A stretch of 64,000 nucleotides of DNA from Labia minor (Eukaryota; Arthropoda; Insecta; Dermaptera; Spongiphoridae), in the NCBI GenBank assembly GCA_963082975.1, contig OY720348.1, forward strand, positions 20,017,146 to 20,081,145. Direction: 5' to 3'. Below are positions 42,681 to 55,230 of this stretch, in pieces. Under the pieces are notes generated by a model. It ran no database searches and was not told the DNA's origin. It worked only from the letters and a program-made list of their open reading frames with translations. Positions within the stretch are counted from its first letter, which is position 1; each line of letters starts with the position of its first letter. The translations under genes were made by a program, and so were the position numbers.

Positions 42681-45600
42681 GTAAGAAATTTTATTTAACC
42701 CTTTTGTCATCCCCTGTTCGAATTCATTTCATTTCATTATTCCATATTTCTTGAGTATTATTAATTCATATCTATTTTTATTTATTTATTTTTAACTTGT
42801 CATTTAGTATAAATGACATTTTCTCATATAAATATATATGTATATATATATATATACATTGCTGTATTATTAAATTCCCGCCTTGCTTTGTTTTTGTTCT
42901 AGGTTGGCTCTATATGTTTACGAATATTTATTACACGTTGGTGCACAAAAAGCAGCGCAGACATTTTTATCTGAGGTAAATAAATACAACATATTTTTTC
43001 TGATTGTTACCCCCATCCCCCTCCCCCACCCTAAATAAAATCAATGTTATTCAATTGTTTTCATTTCCTTTATAATTTAAATACCCCCCATCTCTATTGT
43101 TGCAAATGATTGTTAGTCCGCGTGGCATAAATTTTATTTGAGACCATATTGCAAATGATCGTTTGGATTTGTTTTGGTTCAATGGCCTGGACCACTGCAA
43201 CGAATCGAAATTTCAATTTCTTAGTCGTTTTTGTTGTTTCCAACGGTGAACATTTGCCAATTGCAAAAAAAAAAAAAAAGAAAGAAAGAAAAAAGAAAGA
43301 TTTGTACCCAAACATGAACACCAACACAAACACCCATTTCACTGGTGCGTCGTCTTCGTTCAAAAATCAATACTGGTTTTCGAGGGCCCCGCGCTCCTCT
43401 TCTCATCATGAAACCAACCTGGATCTAAATTGTGTATACTTCTTGAAAACCAACTTTACTAACTAATTGCAAACTTTCTTTTTGGATTTACTCACAGATG
43501 TTCTTGATATTTGAAATTCAATTTCTAATATTTATTCAAAAAAAAACAAAACAGAAATTCCATTTTTTTATTTATTTATTTATTTTTTAACGTTCTATTC
43601 ATTACTGTGATTAAAAATATATTATATTTTATTTTAAATCTTACTTAATATATCATCTTTCAATAAATATTATTCGCAATTGAAATTAAAATAAAAATAT
43701 TTTAATATCTTTTTTTTAGTATATAATTATTTAATTGTGAATAATATTATTATATTAATATTTAATATATTATTTTCTGTGATATGTTCCAATATATTTA
43801 TATATTTAATTATTTTTCTAAACCAAATGGATTATTTTTCTTAATTTAGAAATAATTAGCCAATTAAATTGTTTTCAATGTATTTGAACCCATTTTAGTC
43901 ATTTAATAAAAATAATAATTAAATCATTCAAGAGGTTATTTACCTTTTCATATTGAAAGCATTGATAGAATGTCAAAATAATATTATATTTTTAATTGTG
44001 ATTAAATTAATCAATAAATTAAACTGTAAATTAATTGCAATAAAAATATATATAATATTACATTAAAATTATATATTAAAATATTTTCTTCTTACATAAT
44101 TACTTTATTTAGAGATTTTGTAAAAATATTAGATTTAATTAAATATATTTATATTTTTTCGTTTTATTTACTTGAATTTGTACACTAAAATCACAATAGA
44201 TCAAATTTAGAAAAATATTTTTAAAAAAATCAATTTTTTTTTTAATTAATCTATGAAAAATTAAATTAATTAAAATTTATTTAATAGAAATGCGATAAAA
44301 TAAATTTATAATAATTGTTACCCTTTAAATTTTGTATTTGACCAAATTCACACGTTATTTATTTATTTATTTTTTTCCTACAAATAAATATGTCTGTCTT
44401 TTTGAAAAGGGTGGAATTTAATATTTCGAAAACAAAAATTTATTCCTAAGTCTTACACTGATATCAAAATAAGTCTTTTCATTGAAAAATTTACTTTTGT
44501 TTTTTAACTACACAAAATATATTTCTTAATTCTGTTATAGGAAAATATTGCCCGCAATTTTATTACACAATTCTTTATACAATTTTATCAAAAGTGACTA
44601 AACTGCATTCTAAATATTGAAATGAGTTGATTTTTCAGAAAATATTTACAAAAACAAAATAATCTTATATTTATTTTCTATTTGTCTTATTTGATAAATG
44701 TAAATGTCTATTTAACTATTGCCCTTATGGCTCTAGAGTAAAATTATTATTTATTTTTTTATTTCCATTAATTTTTTTAAAAATTATTTGATATATGTTA
44801 TATATATATATATTTATATTAATAAAAAAATATCAAATTTACTTTATTACTTTTCACTTAATCATCCTACAAATCCTAAATAATAAAAAAACAATATTTT
44901 TAAGAAATTTTAAAATCGAAGTTTATATATTTGATGTTTTTATAATAATAATAATAATTATTATTATTTTTATTATATATTAATTTACAAGTGTATAATT
45001 TTACATTCCCTTTTTTAGGTATTTCTTGTTTTCTTTTTCAATGTTAACCTGTAAAAAGTCACCTTAGTTATATTATATCTAAGCATATATATTTTTGAAA
45101 TATTTTTTTAACAGACTGTAAATTTAAAAATTAATTATAAAAATGAAAAAAAAATAAACTACCAAATTTAATTGTTTTAATTATTATTCGCTAAATAATT
45201 AATTCGATTTATTTATTTGATATTGTGAATTAATATCGTATTATAATATAATTATAAATGTAATTGTACAAATTTCTTCAAGAAAAAATAATGTTTATTT
45301 CATGTCAATAGTAAATTTAAAAAAAAAAATCTTAGATGTGTGCAATTTAATGTTACATTTACGGACTTATATATCTCTAAATCATAAAATAGATTTATCT
45401 TCCACTTGAATATCTATTTTATATTTTTTATATTATTCTATTAATTCGTTCTAAAAAGACATCAAAATTTCAGAAAAGTTTAGAAATATTAGTATACATA
45501 CAAATTAAGCATGAATGATACTAATATAGTCTTAGGATAATTTAAATATATATATATAATATAGAGATGGATAGATAAAATGATAAATATATTTATCTTG

Positions 45601-48600
45601 AAAATAAATTAATGAATCATTACTGAATTAATTTTTGATTTACTCTTAAACTATAATTACACATACTTTGAACTAAATCTTTACAATTACATTCTTAATT
45701 AATATAATTGAAACAAGCAAACCGATGATAATCAAAAGGGTTACCTAATTATTTTATATTTGAAATTTGATTTGTTTAAAATTAACTGAATAATTAATGA
45801 TTTGTAATTTTTTTTTTTTCAGATACGATGGGAAAAAAATATCACACTAGGAGAGCCACCGGGGTTCCTCCACTCGTGGTGGTGGTGAGTATTTTCTAAT
45901 TATTTTTTAATATAATAAATTGATTGATACCCTTTCACAAATTTTTTTTTATTATATATATATATAAATATATATATTTAATTGAAATAGTGTTGTTTTT
46001 TTTTAATCAGATTTGTCTTGATGTATGAATGGATATGTTTATTTATAAATTATTTGAACGGACCTTTGTGGAAAAGTGTAAATTAGACCTCAAGGTTTCG
46101 TAAAGAATTCATTGACATTATAAATTTAATCAATGGATAAAGCAATTAACCAATGTAACCAATTTGTTTTTAATGATCCCTTTGAATAATACTAATTCCA
46201 ATAAAGATTTTATAAATTTAATTTAAAATTTACAATCTGTTATATTATATGTATTAAAAAAAAACTTGAAATTATACACATTCGATAAATAAATAAATAA
46301 TTGTATACACCTAACTCTTTTTTTACACGATTTTGTAATATTACGATTTACAAATAGATAATATTTTACACGAATATTTTACTTCTAACATAATCGCAAA
46401 ATAATTATTTTTATTTTGACAATGTAACCAGAAAATTGTCGGTTTATGCCCATACATGACCTGTTTATTCTTTATTAAAGAGATCAGTAATATTACGATT
46501 TACAAATATATAATATTTAGCTAGGCGATTTACAAATATATAAATATTTTGTTAGGGGATTTACAAATATATAATATTTTGTTAGGGGATTTACAAATAT
46601 ATCATATTTAGTTAGGGGAATACCCGAATTTTATATATTTAGTTAGGGGAATACCCGAATTTTATATATTTAGTTAGGGGAATACCCGAATTTTACATAG
46701 AATCACTTTTTTCATTCACTCTATTTCAACACATTTCAGTGAAATAATGTTTCTAATGTTCATGATTCAGTACATAATTAAAAATTATTGTTTACATTAA
46801 AGTTTATTTTTTTAATTCGATGGGAAACTGAGTTTTATTCTTAATTTCAATTTTTACATGTATGTATGTATGTTGTATGTACATATATATATTTTGTAAT
46901 AAAAATGAGATGTTTTTGTTTTATAAATATGTAATAGGAATTTCATTATTATTTTTTTTTTTTTTTGAATACTGGGAAAATATTAGTTTGGTCCAACTTG
47001 CATGATTTTATTTTTAAATTGTAGAACATATCCCCATATTTATCTGATTCCGCATGTATTTTTATTTTTTTACATTGCACCATGATTTATCCTTAACTCA
47101 CCAAAATATTCTGATACTTGATGCAATAACATTCAATGTCTGATAAAGATAAACTGGCCTTGAATCATTTAAAAAAAATGCATATTATAAATATAAAACA
47201 TAACGATTTAACTCATTCTTAGGTATGAGACGTGGAATTGTCGAAAGGAACATCTCTAAATATTTTTAATTAAATCATTTATCGCGCGATATTTTTGTTT
47301 GAAACTGACACGAAGGAGGGGGGGGGGTGTCGGCCTATTTACTCATTCAATCTCTCAAATATCTTATCTCTTTTCAATTATTTATATTAATTTATATTTA
47401 TTTCCTCATTTATAATTTAGATAAAACTAAACTAAGCTATTGTATACTTATATTTTAAAAATTGTTTAATATTGAATTAAGATTCATTAAACACCTCGTA
47501 AAATTAATTTTAATTCTTATATGATATTAGATTAAATTTGTTTATAAAAGTAAATAAGCTTAAGAATGCTTATCCCTTTAATTTCTTTACCATATCTTAT
47601 TGTAAATAAAATAACAAATCTAATAAATGTGATATATATACATATATATATATTTTTAAAAGAAATGTATATTTATTAAATTTAGTAATCAATTTAAAAT
47701 ATATTAATATATATAAAACTCTTCTAGACTAGATAGAGATCTGTAGTTTGTTGAAAAACGAAAATTTTGGGAATCGATAAAGTGATAAAAGTTACAAATG
47801 GGGTAAAAAATGGTTTTGAATTTCCAACGAAATATTTTTTATTTTTAAGTGAAATTTAAAATAAAATATTTTTAATTTATATTAATTTTTATGATGAGTT
47901 TTTGTGTTTTAATAAGTAGTAGTAAGTATATTATAATTTGAATTTGTGAATATTCATTTTACCCATTTTTTTATCAAATTAAAATTAAATTTAGTTATAA
48001 TTTTTTTTTTTCAAATTATCTATAAATTATAAATTTATTTTTATCGAAATTGTTATTATTTTAATATGTAATATATGTATATGAATTTTTTTTAAAATAT
48101 TTTTATTTTTTATCGTACTCCTATGTATTTAGTATTTTTTTTTATTTTGTGATTCTTTAACAAATTTAAAATAGTTTTTATTATGAATCTCCAAATATTG
48201 TTGCAGTCATAAAATCGTAGAGGTTTATAAGTGGGACACGTGAGTGAGGAAATGTTAACAAGAAGTTTGAGGGCAAACCAATTGGGAAAAGATTTGGTTG
48301 GTAAATTAAGGATAAGATGGGTAGAATATATAATATTGGAAGATAATTGTGGATTTGGGATTGCTCTGGTCAACAACACAATTGAGTTCATTAACGCAAC
48401 ATATTTTTCGGAAAGTAATTCTTCCCCTTTATTTTTTGTTTATGACAAATTTTGAATTTAATTTGACAATGAACAGCCGAATTCAATAAATTTAATATTT
48501 CATCGATCGCATATATTCAGCTATTTGTATAAATTCATTTATTTTGACTTCATCAGCTTTAACTGTTACCTCTGAATGCTGTAACAAAATTATATAATAT

Positions 48601-51600
48601 TATATAATCCTGTTTTGGCCTTAATGTATTGACAATGTATCTTCCTTCCGCATCTTGATTGAATAACAAATATAGCGACCTAATAACTGAATTTAATTGT
48701 ATAAAAATACTACAAATACGAAATGACTTTCTGAACAATCCTATTGCAAAATCTTTTTTTATTTATTCATACAAAACTTTAAAGATACCATACCTCAACA
48801 CTAATAAAGGGCGTTCCCGAGGGGTGGGGGGTTCAGTCCCCTCGATTATATGCTAAAACTGATGAAGTCTATATTTCAACGTCACTATATGTTTGATTCA
48901 CTTTGTTTTCATTTTACAATATTTGGGTGCACAGTTCGATGAAATTATCCGTTAAAGAACAGAGTTTTGGAAAGGGTGGTGAGAATGAAAGGTCTAGATC
49001 TGTGTTTCCCAACCTGGGGCCCACGCCCCACAAGGGGTCAATTTCATTGTAAAGGGGGGGAATTCGGAAATGAACTCGACGAGTTCAACCGTTTTTAATA
49101 TTAAAAATTATATACATAAATGTTACATGGGGAGCATAAGAATTTTTGAAGGGCTTAGGTGAGGCATGGCACAAAAAAGGTCTAGATATTGAGGTTATGT
49201 TTACAACAAAATATCCGATTGTAGAACAATAAGTGAATAGAACATTTTCGAAAAAAATTTCCTTTTCTGATCAGACACATTTCGAACTAATATTTTATAT
49301 TCACTTTTTAATATAATAGAGTAAAATAATTTTATACTAAATACTCGCAAATTAAACGTTTTGTCTATCTAAATTCAAATGAAATTATATTCCAAAATTT
49401 CTATTAATTAATTAACTGAAAATTTACATATCCAAATATTTTAAATGAAATGTTATATTCAATCAAACATTAGTACTATATAAGTAATCAGTATTAGAAA
49501 TGTGTATTTTTAAAGTAGGCTAAAATTAAAAAAAAAAACAATAACAAATAAAAATCCAATAAATCTAGATCAGGACAATATTAGAAATGATGCATTTATG
49601 TTAGCATTTCTTTCCTTTCTCCATAAAAAAAAATATTGAACTCGATTTTTTGGGGTAGTTTTTATCTCAGAGTTATGCAGTATATTTAAGATTCTCTTTA
49701 ATTTTGAGAACAGGTAACATGTTCGTTCGAAAACTTAAAATTGAACAATAAACAAGGCTAGAACAATAACTAGATTTATTTGTAAATTATCGCCTGTATG
49801 ACGACATACGAGTGTAGGGGATTATTGAATAAATAATAATAATCCACAAATATATATATATATATGTAAGTAAACACAATAATTACGATATTTTTATATT
49901 GGTATTTATGGAATAGTTTCGATATGAAGTTTTTAATTATAAATAAGCTTAATACCAGAGTGCATGTTTTCAACATAAGATATTGATTGACTCTTTTAAA
50001 CTAATTTACTTTGAGATTGTCACCTTTTGCTTCATAAGTTAATTTTGTAATTTCTCTCAACAGGGTAGGGTTGGTAATAAATATTAAGTTTTAATTTCCA
50101 ATTAAAAATTAATGATATATTAATGTATTAAATAAAGTATATATCGTTCTTTACATTCTTCGCATTTTCATTAGATAATAGTGGAAATAAGAGATAATTC
50201 ACATATTAACTGATAAGCCATTTTATACTAAACAGAAGCCGTATAGATATTGAAACTTTCAGAATTGAATTGAAGACATTGAAAAGTAATAGAGCATGAT
50301 ATGAAAGACGATTGCACACTTGAAAACTGGTTAAAGATACCATGAAATTGTACTTTACCTCATTTCATTGGCCAACCACTTATTCCTAAGAAAAAATCCA
50401 TCTGGAAAATCTTTGTGGCATAGAACATCTACATATCAGTGGGAAGATGCTAAAATGTATAGCCATGTTGTAAACTTAAATAATACATTTTATAAAAATA
50501 ACAAATATAACCACAATGGATAGATGAGGTGTTGAAAAATGAAAATGCATTGTATAAATTAATTATGCACTGTTTATTTTGAAAATGGTTTTTATTGTTT
50601 CAAAAAAAAAACAAACACTAATCGCTTTAATGAGCCAGCTTGTTTTAAATTGAATTTTTAAGATATTAACTATTAATTAATAATATATAAGAAATTTAGG
50701 TAATTATTCAATCGAGTTAATATAACTTGGATTTGGATAAAACTTTACCAGTGGGTTCCTTTTTTAATTCCAAATAAACTTATGCAATTTTTTCGGGTTG
50801 CTTCTAGTTTAAAAGATAAAAAGGATTAAAGTTTGCTAGATTTTAGCTTATTATGAACCTCGAAATATGATGTCATTAACTAATGTTTTCTTGGCTAATT
50901 TACACTAATTATTCACTTATTCCTAATTTTCCGTTTTTTCGGCTCGGTTTGGATATAGGGAAATTATTTAAATTAATTTAAATGAAAAAAAAACAGAAAA
51001 TTAGTGGATCCCTCTGGTAGTCAAATAATAAAACATGGTAGCTAAATAGAATATCAATGGGTTTATATCCAAAATTTAATCCTTTTTATCTCTTAAACTA
51101 GAAGCGATCCTCAAAAATTGCATAAGATAAGTTGACCTGTGGCCAGGTCCGAACCGACCGACGGTTTGAAATAAATTAATTTCCAGCTACAGAAACAATT
51201 TCAAATAATTTTCATATATCTATTAATGTAATAAAAAACAGATATGGATACATAAATAATAAATATAAACATTTTTAATTTTATTTTATTTATAATATAT
51301 ATGCAAGACCAGGCTGTGACGTCATGAATGGCTGGATGACGTCATATAATTTTAAATCAAGAAAAAACTAATAAATATGATTTTTCTCGAGGATAAAACC
51401 AATACAAAGTGCATGATTCGTGGTGATATATAAAAAAATCTCCTTTGGTGTGAAAATAACCCTTTCCTTCCTATCGTCGATCGCTAATACTACCACTTCC
51501 GGTTTCCGGAATTGCACCAAAAGTTTATCAATTCATCCCACTGATGCATTAAGTAAATATACCAAATTTCATCAAAATCGGTTGAGCCGTTCAGGCTGTA

Positions 51601-52515
51601 CACATCTATACGGACGGACGGACAGACGGACAGACGGACGGACGGACAGACATCATGCTAAAAATACTTTTTTCTGTTTAGAAAATGCATGATTCGTGGA
51701 GATATGTAAAAATCTCCACATGTGAAATTTGGTGTGAAAACAATACCTCCCTTACTATCGTCGGTCGGTAAAAAGTTTATTTGGAATTAAAAAAGGAACC
51801 CACTGGTAAATTTTTATCCAAATTCATTTCATAATAACTCGATTGAATAAATACCGATATTTACTTTAAAATTAACATAAATTACATATTTAATTCTTTT
51901 TATAAGAATCAATTTGTACTACTTTCAAAATAAAAGGTTCATGTATATATATATATATATATTTCAAGGGCAATGTGATAAACCTACAATGGAACTTGAA
52001 TGTCTAAACCAATCAACATACAGAAAGAAGCTTGCTGGTTAAGATGGATGAAGTGAAATCTTTGCTGGTTGTATCTATTCAAGTTGCGCTCCTCGGTTGT
52101 AGAGAATCACTCGACAGAAACAAGTTTTGCTTGTTTACGGTTCGTGAACGCAGAGGTTTGCACTTGACCAACTAGACAAACCACACCCATTTGATAATTA
52201 TAAATATATTGATGCAAGAGCATCACACTATCATCATTTTCAACATACTTTAATAAATATTATAATTTTTATAAGAATATATTATTAAAAAAAAAGAAAA
52301 AAAAAAGATGTTGAATAATTTAAAATAAATAAGATATATTTTGTTCTGCTTATTCATTATATATGTAGCACATAATATACTGTATTTATACTCCAACTTT
52401 CTTTATTATAGAACATGTATTTGCTTTGAAATTTTCGAAAACATTACTTTATTTCTATATTATATATATAAATTATTATGATGAATAATTTAAAATAAAT
52501 AGGATTATTTTTTGA

Positions 52516-52546
<31 letters not shown>

Positions 52547-55190
52547 TCGTATGGCAATGAACTCTTCAAAAATATTTTTTTATATTAACAAATTATATAT
52601 TAATAAGTTCAAGGATCATCATTTATTATTGAACGTAGTAAAACTATTTTATTTATTTTCATTTAAATAATAATGAATGATAAGAATTTTTTTTTTTAAT
52701 ACTGACAGTTTTTCTTTAGTAAATGTTCTTTATTTCTTTTTATTTCTAATACATTATATTACATAAATAATGTATTGATTTCTAAATTATTATTGTTGTT
52801 ATTTCGAATAGAAATTTTATTTTTCATCATCATTTCATTTTATATATGTCAAAATTTCCATTTCATTACTTCATTTCAACTTCTATTTGAAATTCAAAAT
52901 TTCTCAAATTATCCTAGATATTTAATTTTTTTCTCTCTCTCTCTAGACAATGTTTCCACCTGAATATCAATTACTTTTATAATATTTATTTGAATTAATT
53001 ATTCTAATGGTGAATGGTTATGATACTACTTTCCTTTAGGAAATGGATTTATTTTATATAAAATACGCTTAAAATAGTAAATTGGAAAATAATTTTTTTT
53101 AAAAATCAATAATAACGTCCCATTGGAGTAGTTGAACTAATCATAGAGAGAAATTTATTAGTCATTTTGAAAAAGAAAAAAAAAATTACTAGCCCCGCTA
53201 TTTGCAATTTTCTTATTTTATTGGACAAATTAATATATTATTATTTAATTAAAAAATCTCAACACTATTTCATATTTAATACATTTAGTGTAGTGTATAT
53301 TTTAATAATAATATTAATTTGAATGAAAACAAAATAATATTAAAAAAAAATTTTATTATTTTTATCAAAGCATTTATGATGGGACTGATTTAGTGATGTT
53401 ACCATTGAAAATTCGAGGGGTTGATATTTCAAGATCAGGTTTGCAAACCTGCACTATTCTCTCCCCTCTCCCCCATGACATAAAAAAAAACAATAGCAAC
53501 CCCTTTCGTGCTCGATAGGGTTGGTTCCAAATCCTCCTCACTTGGATACTACTAACAAAAGCGGCAGCGAGATAGTAATAATATTTTTCAATGCAATACA
53601 CGAATATTAGTTATTTTTCCTTGAACTTCATCCAATAACAAATTTCTCAGTTTTTATCATCAATCTATTTATAAACAATTTTCTTTTCTCATAATGACAT
53701 TGCTCAATTCATTCATTTTGATACTAGTATGATTTTCTTTCCATATATGGGAGCCAAGAAATTAAAACAGTTTATAGCGGGATATCCGTCATTCCAATGG
53801 TGAACAATTAAATATGGAATGAAGATTAATATTTATCAGAATGAAAATCGAGATAAATACATATATATGTATATATAAATAATATATATAAGAAAAAGAT
53901 AAGTGTAAAAGTTATATATTTACTTATTTATCATATTGAAAAAATTGAAAAAAAGTAAAAAAATGTTTAAGAGCCTGATCGCAAAAACATTTTACCTTTT
54001 TTTTTTACATACATATAAAATAAATACTTTTTCTTAATTTGAACTTTACATTTGTAAAATTTGGCGGCACATTTTGAAAATCTCGTGGCACACAAAACTG
54101 TCGCTGCACAGTGGTTGAGAATCAGTTTCAGGGGATTGATTTAGTGATGTTACCATATATATAGATAGATAGAAAGAGAGAGAGAGAGAGAGAGAAAGAA
54201 AGATCATAATTTTATCAAAAAAAATGTTTAATTCTAGAAATTTTAAAGAAATTCTATTTTTTCTACATTAAAATTTAATTCTCACGGAAAATATAAAAAG
54301 ATGAGATAATTAGCATAGAATTGAATGTGATTTCTTATTTTTATTTCATTTTTTTTTAGAGAATATTGATTTTTTTTTTAATAATTTCTTTATGATTAAT
54401 GAAAGGTTTTAAAAAAAATCTTCAACCATATTATCACAGAGTTCATTACCCTATTCAATCCTAATGTAAAATACGTTTTCCCAACTTTCACTTTGCTTTT
54501 ATCATATCAGAAACCATAAATTGCGAGTCAGGTCGACTAGGGTGGCTGGGAATAATCAAAGGACAAAATCAATAAATTGGCATCGCTTTGCTGGGAAATT
54601 TTTCCTGACACAGAAAATTCATATATACATGCCATAAATATTTGTAATTAATAGAAACAGTACGAAATAGAATTAGTTAAAGGTCAAAATTATTTATTAA
54701 TACGAATTATAGTAATATACAGTTTCAATTTAAATAATTTATAAATATTTCATTAAAATGTTATATTGAGAAAAATTAAAAAATTAAAGTAATATCTAGG
54801 GAAAAAAAATGATTCTTAAATAAGAAAGAATTTGGACTCTGAAAAAAATGAAAGAATACAAATTAATCTAATTTACAAAGAAAAAGAAAAAAGAAAATAT
54901 TAAAATTAGTTTTAATCAGACCTGAATTTCAAGAAAGTAGAATAATTTCGAATAATAAGCAAATTAAAATTTTCCAAAATGAAGTGAAATATTAATCTAT
55001 ATATATAATATACTTCTTTTAATTAATTAATTAAATTTTTTCATATAAGAAAAATTTTAAATAAATTTATTACATTTGTGTGAGTGTTTCAAAATTATAT
55101 TTTATTAAAATACGTCCCATCTAGAAGTCCATAATTTATCCAATAAATAATTCAAACTATAATTAAATTTTAATAATATTAAAATTTATG

Positions 55191-55230
<40 letters not shown>

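Noticed and set aside
43094..43466. Frames of about 90-105 codons on both strands in Ssdp intron 2
   Set aside because: They include poly-A encoded Lys runs, overlap each other, and show no motif or splice context.
46485..46697. Regularly spaced repeats considered as a CRISPR array
   Set aside because: Units are head-to-tail without unique spacers, in a eukaryotic intron; a minisatellite explains them.
53374..53601. 75-codon minus-strand frame
   Set aside because: No recognisable motif; ends in the 20-bp direct repeat; probably chance.
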